From: Methanosarcina mazei S-6
GTDB taxonomy: Archaea > Halobacteriota > Methanosarcinia > Methanosarcinales > Methanosarcinaceae
NCBI RefSeq assembly: GCF_000970205.1
Contig: NZ_CP009512.1
Coordinates: 434,001 to 498,000 of the forward strand
Reading direction: 5' to 3'
DNA: 64,000 nucleotides
Position numbers and translations under genes: made by a program. The notes below the pieces were generated by a model that did not search any database, was not told the DNA's origin, and saw only the letters and a program-made list of their open reading frames with translations. Shown one piece after another: positions 1 to 9,371 of the stretch. Position 1 is the first letter of the stretch, and each line of letters begins with the position of its first letter.

Positions 1-257
1 TAGAAAATGCTAAGGATCATATCTTTCACTCCATTCTTTTCCTTTATTTTGTTCATTTCCCGTTATACCCGCTCTATCGGGCCCGGAGCACATAGCCCCT
101 TATAGCCTGGTAGTTTTCCCATCATAGCTCAATTACATACAGTAAAAGAACTTGAAGACGGTAGATGTGTAGGCGATTTCTACAGCCTTATAGAATAAGC
201 TGAGGAACATATCTTTCACTCCATTCTTTTCTTTTATTTTGTTCATTCCCGTTATAC
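1..257. repeat. Imperfect direct repeat, two copies of about 68 nt
   Basis: Positions 1-68 and 191-257 are near-identical. Both start with tagaa, share atctttcactccattctttt, then a T-rich stretch, and end in cgttatac. The second copy differs by a few substitutions and one missing base. A weaker third resemblance (a cccggttata-type core) lies near 326. No open frame joins them. They look like a duplicated intergenic segment, possibly the edge of a larger element cut by the window start. Confidence 0.6.
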
Positions 258-1373
258 ATCCGTCTGCAATTGGTCCAGGGATTCACTGCACTCCCAATTG
301 CCCTTTATGACTTTCTTTGCATCCCGGTTATATCCGGTAAATGAATCTTACACAGGTTGCTTTGCAAATCTATACATTCATATCTTATATCGGCTGAATC
401 TGGATTTGAACTCAGATTCAATCTATCGAATTCGATTAGAAGCCGAAGAACATTCCCAGGTTGAAGTTAAATATGAGCTGAAGGAATGTATCAAGGTTGA
501 TTATAAAGCCGAATGGCATATTGGTTTCCTCCTTGTTTGTATTGTTTCAATACCGATGCCTATGTATACTCTTTTGAGTAACACTTCTTCGAAAAGCTTG
601 CTTAAAGCTTTCTTTACCAACCCCCCCATAATGTTACTCTGCCAGCCACTCACAGAAATTATTTTTGGAAATTTCTGTTCTATTTAAATTTACAGTTCTA
701 ATTTCTAAGTGGCAGTGAGCATACTTAGCTATATATATCAGCTTATATAAATTGAATAGAACTAGACATCCTTACAAATCATAGTTCTTAAAAATTTAGA
801 TAAAATGTATTGGACAACTAATTATATATTTTTTACAATTATAAATGGTGGACGTTTATTAAAGTTCTGAATTTTGAATAAATATTTTTCTGCTCCTCTC
901 TTATTTCAGGACAACTTTTTGAAACTGACCTCGTCAGCGATCACAGTTTTCTATTTGACATATGTGCCTTGAATCCTCCAGGAAAAGGGCTTAAAATTCC
1001 AAATCTATGACCTGGATAAGAATTTAAATTTCTGCAAACCTTTTGTTTTCAGAAATAACCTGTAAATTCTCTATTTTCTGCTGTCAAAAGTTACTACTGT
1101 TTTTATTTCCGTTTTAATAAGAAAGACTGATCTTAATGATCTGTTGAAGAGTCCAAAACAGTGGACTAAATGCTTACTTTAAGAATTAAGCTCCGACACC
1201 CACGCTGGAAGACATAAATAATGAACTGTTAGATATTGACTCCAACTTTATAAATAAATTAAGAGAGCATAGGTTAAAATGGACTTTCTTACATAAGGAG
1301 TAAAAAAACAATTGAGATTATTTTATGTAATTTTCTTTCTGATCATATCTCAGTAATCATTGGGGGGAGGGAT
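258..1373. other. AT-rich spacer upstream of the first export cassette
   Basis: No convincing gene is seen. A 129-codon frame at 298-687 starts with TTG, has no Shine-Dalgarno site and no recognisable family, and is treated as chance. TATA-like stretches occur near 730-745 and 822-835. The last 50 bases carry the strong GGGGAGG ribosome site (1364-1370) of the following ATPase gene. Confidence 0.5.
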
Positions 1374-2078
1374 GTGAACATTAATGAAAATAGTTTACCT
1401 GATGATAAGTCGCCTATAGTTGAGGTTTCTAACGTCAGGAAAAGTTATATGCTTGGGAAGATGGAAGTCCCTGTACTTTCAAATATTTCCCTTCGAATCG
1501 AAAAAGGAGAATTTCTCGCGATTGTAGGCCCTTCAGGTTCTGGAAAAAGCACTCTTATGAACCTTATAGGCTGCCTTGATAGGCCTACTGAAGGTCAGGT
1601 CCTTATAAAAGGAAGAGATCTGGATGGGATGTCCGATGAAGAGCTTGCCCGCCTCCGGGGGCTTGAAATAGGTTTTGTTTTTCAAACATTCAATCTGGTC
1701 CCTCGATTGACCGCTTTCGAGAATGTTTTGCTTCCTACTTTTGCTAATTCAAGGAGCACAGATCCGCAAAAGCGTGCAAAGGAACTTCTCAGTATTATGG
1801 GACTGAAGGACCGCATGCGCCACAGGCCTGGAGAGCTTTCTGGGGGTCAATCGCAGAGAGTCTCAATTGCAAGGGCACTCATCAATGATCCTTCAATTCT
1901 TCTTGCGGATGAACCGACTGGAAACCTGGACTCGAAAACAGGCTTTGAAATCCTTAACATATTTATGGATTTAAATAAGGACGGAAGGACAGTCGTAATA
2001 GTTACACACGACCCCGAGATCGCAAAATTTGCTGATAGGGTCATCCTGGTAAAAGATGGAACAATTCAATATAATTAA
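1374..2078 (+). CDS. ABC transporter ATPase, MacB/LolD type (cassette 1)
   Basis: This is a 234-residue cytoplasmic ATPase expected to power the permease at 3396-4610. Walker A GPSGSGKST is at residues 52-60, the LSGGQ signature at about 155-159, Walker B ILLADEP at about 175-181 and the switch His at about 212. The architecture and length match the MacB/LolD family of mechanotransmission or export ATPases. The GTG start is supported by GGGGAGG four bases upstream. It is followed after 26 bp by the secreted COG1361 gene and then the permease, so the three probably form an operon. A close paralogue with a longer N-terminus is at 5031-5912. The transported or extruded substrate cannot be read from the sequence. 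Confidence 0.9.
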   Translation: MNINENSLPDDKSPIVEVSNVRKSYMLGKMEVPVLSNISLRIEKGEFLAIVGPSGSGKSTLMNLIGCLDRPTEGQVLIKGRDLDGMSDEELARLRGLEIGFVFQTFNLVPRLTAFENVLLPTFANSRSTDPQKRAKELLSIMGLKDRMRHRPGELSGGQSQRVSIARALINDPSILLADEPTGNLDSKTGFEILNIFMDLNKDGRTVVIVTHDPEIAKFADRVILVKDGTIQYN

Positions 2079-2104
2079 TTAAACGATAGATAAGGTGGGA
2101 ATAT

Positions 2105-3349
2105 ATGGGGTTAATTAAAGAGCGTATTATTGCAACTTTTTTTTCTTTACTTCTAGTTGCCTCAGTTTTTGCATGTCCGGCTTCTGCAGCAGTGGGAAGT
2201 GCAAACCTGAAAGTAACGATCGTTGAAACAAATCCTTATCCTGCAAAAATAGGAGAGTATCTTACCCTGAATATACAGGTGGAAAATGTCGGAGGAGCCA
2301 AAGCGGATAACATTGATATTGAAGTAGTCCCTGAATTTCCTTTTTCTCTTGACTCTAAGGAAAATGCCCGGCAGAACATCGGAGCTCTCAATCCTGGCAG
2401 GACTGCTACAAAAGAGTTCTATCTGTTTGTTGATAAAAGCGCCAAGAAAGGAAGTCGTTCTATAGACATCCGTACGAGAACGAGCCCGAATGATCCATGG
2501 AGTGAACAATCTTTTGATATAAGAGTAGGCACTGAGACATTTACCAGCAAAGGCACTGTCGAACTTGCAGAGATCGTCTCGTCCCCTGAGGTCTTTATGC
2601 CAGGAGATGAAGGTACTGTCACAGTAACTCTTAAGAATACCGCAACTGCGGCTACAGTTAGCATCGATGGAAAAGATTACGATACCAATGCAAGGATTCA
2701 GGCTGCAGTTTTAAGGCCGTTGTCTGATGGAATTCGTGTTCAGTACGCTCCCTATTACGAAATGGGACTTTTGGGGCCGGGAGAAAGTATTAAATTGACT
2801 TTCAATATCGAGGTTGAGGAAGATGCTAAAGAAGGAGTTCACAACCTTGAACTTGATATCGAAGGAAACTCTTATGACTATAACAGCCGGAAGAATATCC
2901 CGCTCAAAGTTGACTCTTCAAATATTAAGGTGATTACTTCAAAACCACTTGAGCTGGTAAATGGTCAAGCTATAGTAGAGTTTGACGTAGCAAACACTCA
3001 TCCAAACGAGCTAAACTCTGTCAGCATAAGACCTGAAGCTGAAGGTCTGAAATTTTATCCTGCAGAATACTTCATAGGACCTATGGACCCTGATGAACTG
3101 TTCACCATAAAATTTGATGCTGTCCGGGACAATTCTTCGGGATCTGACAATGAAGACTCAGAAGGCATAAATATGTCTGTTACTGCAAGCTATAATAATG
3201 GAATTAACAGACACGAAAATGTTGCAGGTAACCTGGAATTTGCAACTGACTCTTTGCCTTCTGAAGGAAACTCTACAGTTGCAATTGCGGGTGTTATTGC
3301 AGTCATTTTTATCCCTGCAGCTGTTCTCCTGTATAGAAGAAAAAAATAA
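2105..3349 (+). CDS. Secreted COG1361/CARDB-type protein of export cassette 1
   Basis: The 414-residue protein has an N-terminal signal peptide (hydrophobic run about 10-25, cleavage probably after Ala-Ser-Ala near 28). Two or three beta-rich repeats of the COG1361 S-layer-like/CARDB type follow, then a C-terminal membrane anchor at about 391-410 ending in Arg-Arg-Lys-Lys. The body should lie outside the cell. Its place between a MacB-like ATPase and permease suggests that it replaces the periplasmic adaptor MacA of bacterial systems; that is inference. Its paralogue at 6061-7317 shares long identical stretches. The ATG start has a GGTGG site about 8 bases upstream. Confidence 0.8.
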   Translation: MGLIKERIIATFFSLLLVASVFACPASAAVGSANLKVTIVETNPYPAKIGEYLTLNIQVENVGGAKADNIDIEVVPEFPFSLDSKENARQNIGALNPGRTATKEFYLFVDKSAKKGSRSIDIRTRTSPNDPWSEQSFDIRVGTETFTSKGTVELAEIVSSPEVFMPGDEGTVTVTLKNTATAATVSIDGKDYDTNARIQAAVLRPLSDGIRVQYAPYYEMGLLGPGESIKLTFNIEVEEDAKEGVHNLELDIEGNSYDYNSRKNIPLKVDSSNIKVITSKPLELVNGQAIVEFDVANTHPNELNSVSIRPEAEGLKFYPAEYFIGPMDPDELFTIKFDAVRDNSSGSDNEDSEGINMSVTASYNNGINRHENVAGNLEFATDSLPSEGNSTVAIAGVIAVIFIPAAVLLYRRKK

Positions 3350-3395
3350 TGAGTGAATGAAGGCCTTCTAAATGTCATATTTGCGGGGGTAAAAT

Positions 3396-4610
3396 ATGAT
3401 ACAATTTGTACAGGCGGCTCACATTGCTTCAGGAAGCATACGCAGCGCCAAGCTTCGGTCTGCACTCACGACACTCGGAATAGTGATAGGCGTCGCAGCA
3501 GTAATTATAAACGCATCCCTAGGTGCCAGCTTTAATCAGTTCTTCACTGATGAAGTTTCCTCAGTGGGCTCAAACTTTATAATTGCATATAGCGATCAGC
3601 CAAACCTCTTCTATGATAGTGAGCTTGAAATTATTAAAAACACTCCCGGGATTTTAGGAGTTTCTCCCAGGAAGACGGTATCCGGAGAGATCAATTACCT
3701 TTCTGATGTTAAAAGCGTGAGCATTGTGGGTGTAAACGGAGATTTTCAGGAAATCCAGGGAATCAAAATGGAAGAGGGCAGTTTCCTTACAGATAAGGAT
3801 ATTTATTCTGCTGTGCTCGGGTATGATCTTGCGAAAGAGGAATTTGGCAGGAGTATTTCGCACAGGAGCAGTGTTGATATTGCTTTCCGGCAGGAGGACG
3901 GCACGCTTGTAATAAAAAAATTCAAAGTAAAAGGGATTCTGGAGGATTCAAAAGAAACTATTGTTGGAGGGGATGGCAGTACAGACATGATAGTCTATAT
4001 CCCTATCTCGACCATGAATGAGATGACTGGGGAAAAGGACTATGGAGCCTTTTTTGCGATGGCAGAAAGTTCTGAAAACATCGGCAGTATTTCGAAAGAC
4101 GTGGATAAAAGACTTGCCCGAAGCTTCGGAATTTCTGAAAGGGATCTCAACAATGAAGACGCGAAGCCTTATACTGTATTCGATCAGGCAGATGTCCTAG
4201 AAGAGACCGGTGCACTGGGAAAAGCTTTGAGCACTTTTCTGCTTGTCCTTGCTTTAATTTCACTGTTTGTAGGCTCAATAGGAATAATGAATATCATGCT
4301 TGTTACGGTCACTGAACGCACAAGGGAGATCGGTATTATGAAGTCCGTAGGTTACAGCAGTTCCAATATTTTGTCCCTTTTTTTACTGGAGTCAATAATG
4401 GTCAGCTCTCTCGGCGGGCTACTGGGTACTGCTATAGGAGGTTTTGGAGCCTATATCCTTGAAGAGGCACTTAAACTTCCGCCGGTTTTCCCTTTCAAGT
4501 TAATCGAAATCGGAATTCTTATTTCGGTTCTCGTGGGAGTGGGCGCGGGATTGTACCCTGCAAGAAAAGCTGCAAATATGAATCCTGTAGATGCCTTACG
4601 ATATGAATAA
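3396..4610 (+). CDS. MacB/FtsX-family permease (cassette 1)
   Basis: The 404-residue permease has one N-terminal membrane segment (about residues 24-44), a large extracellular MacB-type core domain (about 45-265) and three C-terminal membrane helices. The family motif around GSIGIMNIMLVTVTERTREI precedes the second helix. The C-terminus (ending around NPVDALRYE) is typical of MacB/FtsX proteins. It is the last gene of cassette 1. Its stop codon lies in the stem of a hairpin that probably ends transcription. It is the same length as the paralogue at 9372-10586. Confidence 0.9.
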   Translation: MIQFVQAAHIASGSIRSAKLRSALTTLGIVIGVAAVIINASLGASFNQFFTDEVSSVGSNFIIAYSDQPNLFYDSELEIIKNTPGILGVSPRKTVSGEINYLSDVKSVSIVGVNGDFQEIQGIKMEEGSFLTDKDIYSAVLGYDLAKEEFGRSISHRSSVDIAFRQEDGTLVIKKFKVKGILEDSKETIVGGDGSTDMIVYIPISTMNEMTGEKDYGAFFAMAESSENIGSISKDVDKRLARSFGISERDLNNEDAKPYTVFDQADVLEETGALGKALSTFLLVLALISLFVGSIGIMNIMLVTVTERTREIGIMKSVGYSSSNILSLFLLESIMVSSLGGLLGTAIGGFGAYILEEALKLPPVFPFKLIEIGILISVLVGVGAGLYPARKAANMNPVDALRYE

Positions 4611-4643
4611 GGGTCTTTTAAGTTTGAAGGAATGACCCTTATT
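4606..4643 (+). terminator. Hairpin terminator after cassette 1
   Basis: Positions 4606-4615 (AATAAGGGTC) pair perfectly with 4634-4643 (GACCCTTATT). The permease stop codon is inside the stem, and a T-rich run follows (4644-4657). Confidence 0.6.
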
Positions 4644-4764
4644 CTTTCAATATTTTTTACCATCTCTATCTTTTTCTTCGAGTTTTTTTCTACTTTTAAT
4701 CCCGTTATATTAAATAAGTAAAATGACTTTTAATATCCTTTGTTTACAGTACTTTTACTGATAA

Positions 4765-4925
4765 GCTCATCCCAAAACCAATTTTATTCTCAAATCAATG
4801 AAAGTTTCAGAATTACAGCTCGCGATCCGAATCTTGATTGAATATCCTGAATTCGAGATTGTGAAAAGCAATTTTGAATTTTGGGATCAGCCCCTTAACT
4901 GGAAAAATTGGTTTTCTCGATATTA
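4765..4925. repeat. Nested inverted repeats in an intergenic spacer
   Basis: GCTCATCCCAAAA (4765-4777) is nearly complementary to TTTTGGGATCAGC (4879-4891). Overlapping it, AAAACCAATTTT (4774-4785) is complementary to AAAATTGGTTTT (4914-4925). The two pairings cannot both be fully extended, so this could be a folded RNA or a small palindromic intergenic element. The same core recurs at 35250-35264. Confidence 0.5.
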
Positions 4926-5030
4926 TCATGAACTCGAATACCGATGAAAAACACTTATAGCTAATAAATACTGATGTCTTTAAACGAATCCATATAATAA
5001 CTTCAAAGTTGGACAAACAGCGGAGTAAAC

Positions 5031-5912
5031 ATGAATTCCAAAACAGCTGATCATGAAGTTTCTTTTCCCGATGTTTCCTCTCTGGAAACAGACGCTAGAG
5101 ATGAAAATAAGGAAAAGTTGTTTTCGGAAGAAAAACTTTCTTATAGTGAAACTTCTGATACAGAGTCCTTTAAATGTGAGTTGCCCCATTCTGGTCAATC
5201 AGGCAGTAATGGTAGAGGAAAAAGTCAACCTGGGCCTCCAGTAATAGAAGTCATAAACGTCAAGAAGAGTTATACCCTGGGAGATATGGAAGTTCCCATT
5301 CTCAGTGATGTTAACCTTACAGTATATGCGGGGGAATTTCTTGCTATAATGGGCCCTTCAGGTTCTGGAAAAAGCACACTTATGAACCTTATAGGCTTTC
5401 TTGATAGGCCTACGGAAGGAAAAATCCTGATTAAAGGCCGTGATATTATTAAACTATCTGATAAGGAAGTTGCCAGGCTCAGAGGGCTTGAAATTGGTTT
5501 TATTTTTCAGACGTTCAATCTAATCCCGAGGCTCACAGCCCTTGAGAATGTTGAGTTGCCCACCTATGCTAACTCACGAGAAGGTGTGGATACGCGCAAA
5601 AGGGCAAAAGAACTTCTTGATATGGTCGGGCTTGCGGACCGCATGCACCATAAACCCGGTGAACTTTCCGGAGGACAGTCGCAAAGGGTAGCCATTGCCA
5701 GAGCTCTTATTAATGACCCGGCAATCCTTCTTGCCGATGAACCCACAGGAAATCTGGACTCTAAAACAGGCTGTGAAATTCTTGGCATGTTCGCCAGACT
5801 TAACAAAGACGGCAGGACTATTATAATGATAACTCATGACCCAGAAATTGCGAAATATGCTGACAGGGTAGTACTCGTAAAAGACGGAATAATCCAGAGC
5901 AATACAGAATAA
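5031..5912 (+). CDS. ABC transporter ATPase, MacB/LolD type, with N-terminal extension (cassette 2)
   Basis: This 293-residue paralogue of the ATPase at 1374-2078 has the same Walker A, LSGGQSQR signature and ILLADEPTGNLDSKTG region. It carries about 72 extra N-terminal residues rich in Glu, Asp, Ser and Lys before the ATPase domain begins. The extension looks unstructured and has no recognised motif. The ATG at 5031 has GGAG at 5020-5023, which supports the long form. The second secreted protein gene follows after 148 bp. The ATPase domain is very similar to cassette 1, so the cassettes probably arose by tandem duplication. Confidence 0.88.
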   Translation: MNSKTADHEVSFPDVSSLETDARDENKEKLFSEEKLSYSETSDTESFKCELPHSGQSGSNGRGKSQPGPPVIEVINVKKSYTLGDMEVPILSDVNLTVYAGEFLAIMGPSGSGKSTLMNLIGFLDRPTEGKILIKGRDIIKLSDKEVARLRGLEIGFIFQTFNLIPRLTALENVELPTYANSREGVDTRKRAKELLDMVGLADRMHHKPGELSGGQSQRVAIARALINDPAILLADEPTGNLDSKTGCEILGMFARLNKDGRTIIMITHDPEIAKYADRVVLVKDGIIQSNTE

Positions 5913-6060
5913 ACAGGATTAATTTTGAATCTTCTATACATTTTGAAATTCAATGTCAAAATACTAATAATCTGGATATATAAAAATAGTCAAGATAGAT
6001 ATGAATAATCAGAACTCCCGGATTATTTTATCTGCATTAAGCTAATCAGGATGAGTTAAA

Positions 6061-7317
6061 ATGGAACGAATAAAGACGCCGACTGCCTCCATTATTATAT
6101 TTTTACTTTTAGTTTCATCCATTATTGCGACACCTGCATCTGCATCGACTGCCGGTGCTAATCTGAAGATTACAATAGTCGAAACAAATCCTTATCCAGC
6201 AAAAATAGGAGAATATCTGGACCTCACAGTTCAGGTAGAAAACGTGGGCAGGGATAGGGCAGAAAACGTTGATCTCGAAATAGTTCCTGAATATCCCTTT
6301 TCCCTTGATTCCCAGGAAAATGCCGTGCAGAATATAGGGTCTCTTGCTCCTGGTAAATTTGCATCCAGAGAGTTTCATCTTTTCGTGGACAAGAACGCTC
6401 AGAAAGGGGTCAGGTCAATTGATGTTCGTGCCCGAATTAATAATAACAGCCCATGGAGTGAGAAATCATTTGATATAAGAATAGGTACCGAAACATTCGA
6501 CAGTAAAGGCACTGTCGAGCTTGCAGAGATTGTCTCATCCCCTGAAGTCTTTATGCCCGGGGACCGGGGCACTATTACAGCAACTCTTAAAAATACTGCA
6601 ACAACCCCGATTGTTACTATCAGTGGAAAAGATTACGATACCAATGCGAGGATCCAGTCTGCAGTTTTAAGACCACTTTCTGACGAGGTAATCGTCCTTG
6701 ATGCTCCTTACGGAGAAATGGGCCTTCTTGGTCCGGGTGACAGTATCAAACTGACATTTAACGTTATGGTCTCTGAGGACGCTAATGAGGGAACGCACAA
6801 CCTCGAGCTTGCAATCGAAGGCAACTCTTTTGATTACAATAGCCGGAAGAACATTCCCCTTGAGGTTGACCCCTCAAATGTAAAGGTCATTCCTTCAAAG
6901 CCCCTCACGCTGGTAAATGGCGAAGCTACTGTAGAATTTGATGTGGCAAATACTCACCCAAACAGTTTTAACTCTGTTAGCATAAGGCCTGAAGCTGAAG
7001 GTGTAAAGTTTTACCCTGTCGAATATTTTATCGGACCAATGGACCCTGACGAGCTTTTCACAATAAAGTTTGATGCTGTGGCAGACTCATCTCTGGATAA
7101 CAGATGGGAAACTTCTGAACCTATAAACCTCAGTCTCTCCGCAAGTTATAGCAATGGCATTAACAAGCATGAAAATCTGGTAAGTAATCTTTATATTCAG
7201 CAGACTAGGGAAAACCAGGGAAGTAACTCCGGTATGATTCTACTTGCCCTCGTGCTTGTCGCCCTTGCCACTGCAGGTGTGTTCTTATATCGAAAAAAAC
7301 AGAGTAAAAATAAATAA
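6061..7317 (+). CDS. Secreted COG1361/CARDB-type protein of export cassette 2
   Basis: The 418-residue paralogue of 2105-3349 has a signal peptide (about 1-30), beta-rich extracellular repeats and a C-terminal membrane helix (about 393-411) followed by a Lys-rich tail. Long blocks are shared with the first copy, including the ETNPYPAKIGEYL block near the N-terminus and HPNS/NELNSVSIRPEAEG-like blocks near the C-terminus. In cassette 1 the permease follows at once. Here a kinase on the opposite strand and about 470 bp of spacer separate it from the permease at 9372. Confidence 0.8.
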   Translation: MERIKTPTASIIIFLLLVSSIIATPASASTAGANLKITIVETNPYPAKIGEYLDLTVQVENVGRDRAENVDLEIVPEYPFSLDSQENAVQNIGSLAPGKFASREFHLFVDKNAQKGVRSIDVRARINNNSPWSEKSFDIRIGTETFDSKGTVELAEIVSSPEVFMPGDRGTITATLKNTATTPIVTISGKDYDTNARIQSAVLRPLSDEVIVLDAPYGEMGLLGPGDSIKLTFNVMVSEDANEGTHNLELAIEGNSFDYNSRKNIPLEVDPSNVKVIPSKPLTLVNGEATVEFDVANTHPNSFNSVSIRPEAEGVKFYPVEYFIGPMDPDELFTIKFDAVADSSLDNRWETSEPINLSLSASYSNGINKHENLVSNLYIQQTRENQGSNSGMILLALVLVALATAGVFLYRKKQSKNK

Positions 7318-7349
7318 GTAATCCGGAAGCATTCCGGTAACTAGCTGCT

Positions 7350-7388
7350 GATGCCTGCAGTTAAATTGTCACTTTTTAATCAGGCATC
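7350..7388. terminator. Weak hairpin between convergent genes
   Basis: GATGCCTG (7350-7357) pairs with CAGGCATC (7381-7388) around a T-rich loop, between the ends of the secreted protein gene (+) and the kinase gene (-). It may end transcription from either side; the long loop makes this uncertain. Confidence 0.3.
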
Positions 7389-7493
7389 TTCCTCTGGATC
7401 TCCATCCTTAAAATAGAGGTTTTAATCCAGGCCCGTATTTAATGAAAGTTATATATTTTCAATTTTCATCTTCACTTAATAGTTCTGTTTTTT

Positions 7494-8900
7494 TCAATTT
7501 TTTTCCTTTTGTAGATGATTCCACTTTTTTGTTTCGTTCTCCTGAAGGGAAGTGTTCTCTGGTTTTGCCGGAATGGTGAAAGTAAATGTACTTCCTTTCC
7601 CTACTTCGGAGTTCACACTTATATCCCCTCCATGCAGGTCTACAAAGTTTCTGACAATAAATAACCCAAGTCCTGCTCCCCCATATCCTCGTGCTGCGGA
7701 AGAATCTGCCTGTGTGAAAGGCATGAATATTTTCTCGTAGCTATCTTCAGAAATCCCTATCCCGTTATCCGAGACTTTTACTTCGAGAACTCCTTCTTTT
7801 TTGCAGGCGCTGATTACAACCTTTCCTCTCGCTGGAGTGAACTTTATGGCGTTACTTACCAGGTTATACAGGATCTGTCTGAGTTTTGAAATATCAGCTT
7901 CAACATTTCCTACAGAGGGGTCTATCTTCAGTTCGACATTGATCTTCTTTACCGAAGCAGGTGAAAGGAGGTTCATTCTAACCTCTCCTATGAGGCTTGC
8001 AACATCCACGTCCTCATATTTGAGAGTCTTTTCTCCAGCTTCAAGCCTCGAGATATCAAGCAGGTTATTAATGATCTCAAGCAGATTTTTTCCGCTTATA
8101 AGGATATTATTGACATATTTTGACTGCTTTGTATTCATGGGCCCGAATGCTCCTTCCAGCAGCAGGTCAGAAAAACCTATAACCGAATTGAGAGGGGTCC
8201 TGAGCTCATGGCTCATATTCATTATGAAACTGTTCTTTGCCCGGTTTGTAGCTTCAGCATCTTTTTTTGCTCTAAGGAGGGTCGTTTCAAGCTCTTTTTG
8301 CCCGTTTATGTTGCATGTATGCATCAGGCATTCCCAGCCACCTTTTCTTTTAACGAGAACGCCCTTTTCCTCCACAAGCCTGAGAAGTTCGCTGCCCGAT
8401 AATTCTTCAAGAGGAAAAGTACATAGATATGTAAGCTTTCTTTCGTTATCCCGGTTAATCTCTTTAAGGTTTTCTTCCAGCTTTTCAGGGTCGGGATTCA
8501 GGGAACCTCCCTTCCTGGTAATACTAACATTCATTCTAAAGCCGGGGAATCCTTCAGAAAAGGCTTTTTCACTCTTTTCTTTCATGAGTTCTTTTACTGC
8601 TGATTCAGGAAGCGGGGAACCTTTCGAAAGCGTGCCGGTGTTAATAATCTCTAATTGAAATGAAGTCAGATATTTCTCGACACTCACATCTGCTTTCTCA
8701 AGTTCTTTTTTTACTCTTTCTTCTTCAAGTGCGTCCGTAACAGTCCAGAGGCAGTACTCTCCCCTCTCAATTCCCTGTTTAAAATAGGAAACAAGTAGTT
8801 CTGTCAGTTCTTCGATATCACTATATACGGCAGAGAGCTGAGAGCTCTGTGGAATGCTTGAAAAAAGTTCGGGGTATTTGTCAGTCTTTTTTGTCAGAAT
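7494..8900 (-). CDS. Sensor histidine kinase with N-terminal MEDS domain; probable non-canonical start
   Basis: The protein combines a MEDS-like sensory domain (about residues 1-150; the ERGEYCLW-type motif is visible), a short coiled linker, HisKA (phospho-acceptor His in MNMSHELRTP) and HATPase_c with N box (SNAIKFTP), DNGIGI and GGAGLGL. It has no membrane segment, so it should be cytoplasmic. The first ordinary start codon is GTG at 8687, but the frame stays open upstream and encodes the first half of the MEDS domain. No ATG, GTG or TTG exists there. The best site is ATT at 8900 with GGAGG (8912-8908) seven bases upstream. One extra base in the G/A run would instead bring an ATG at 8914 into frame. 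No response regulator is adjacent. Confidence 0.8.
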   Translation of the reverse strand: MLTKKTDKYPELFSSIPQSSQLSAVYSDIEELTELLVSYFKQGIERGEYCLWTVTDALEEERVKKELEKADVSVEKYLTSFQLEIINTGTLSKGSPLPESAVKELMKEKSEKAFSEGFPGFRMNVSITRKGGSLNPDPEKLEENLKEINRDNERKLTYLCTFPLEELSGSELLRLVEEKGVLVKRKGGWECLMHTCNINGQKELETTLLRAKKDAEATNRAKNSFIMNMSHELRTPLNSVIGFSDLLLEGAFGPMNTKQSKYVNNILISGKNLLEIINNLLDISRLEAGEKTLKYEDVDVASLIGEVRMNLLSPASVKKINVELKIDPSVGNVEADISKLRQILYNLVSNAIKFTPARGKVVISACKKEGVLEVKVSDNGIGISEDSYEKIFMPFTQADSSAARGYGGAGLGLFIVRNFVDLHGGDISVNSEVGKGSTFTFTIPAKPENTSLQENETKKWNHLQKEKN

Positions 8901-9371
8901 CTTTCCCCCTCCATATGTTTACAGTAAGCGCATCTTCAGCGCACATCCGGGTTTGAGTGGGGCATGAGACAGAGGCTGCGGAGATGTATGATAATTTTCC
9001 GCGCTCCAAATAGGGTTAAAGTTTTAGGGAATCTCCCTGAAAATTACAGGACAATATTAATTTTCAAACATTTATTTTTTCCTAACTTCCAATATTTAAT
9101 ACATATGCTTTTATTTTCTATCATATTACATCAGCATATATAAGAAATGTGCTAATTTCCAATGTTGCAAATTATTCTCCTTTTTTATTGTCTGTCTCTT
9201 CGCAAAATATCTGAGTGACCTTTTTATTTTTTTCTTATAATGCTCTTATATATTTGTGAATTAATATCTACTAAGGTTTTCTGGATAATTAATCAGCACC
9301 AGGTTAACTGAAGGTACGGATTTCTTACATCCTTTATGATTGCGTGAAGCTTCATTTGACGTGGAGATTGT
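8901..9371. other. Divergent regulatory spacer between kinase and permease 2
   Basis: The AT-rich spacer holds promoters for both directions. A TATA-like cttatatatttg at about 9245-9256 faces the permease. The kinase ribosome site lies at 8905-8912. No gene is seen. Confidence 0.5.

Noticed and set aside
298-687. 129-codon open frame upstream of cassette 1
   Set aside because: Starts with TTG, has no ribosome site or recognisable family, and overlaps the direct-repeat region.
4813-5016. 67-codon minus-strand frame
   Set aside because: Falls on the inverted-repeat region, no ribosome site, unlike a protein in composition.
7801-8658. 285-codon plus-strand frame
   Set aside because: It is the reverse of the kinase gene; the minus-strand frame has clear HisKA and HATPase motifs.
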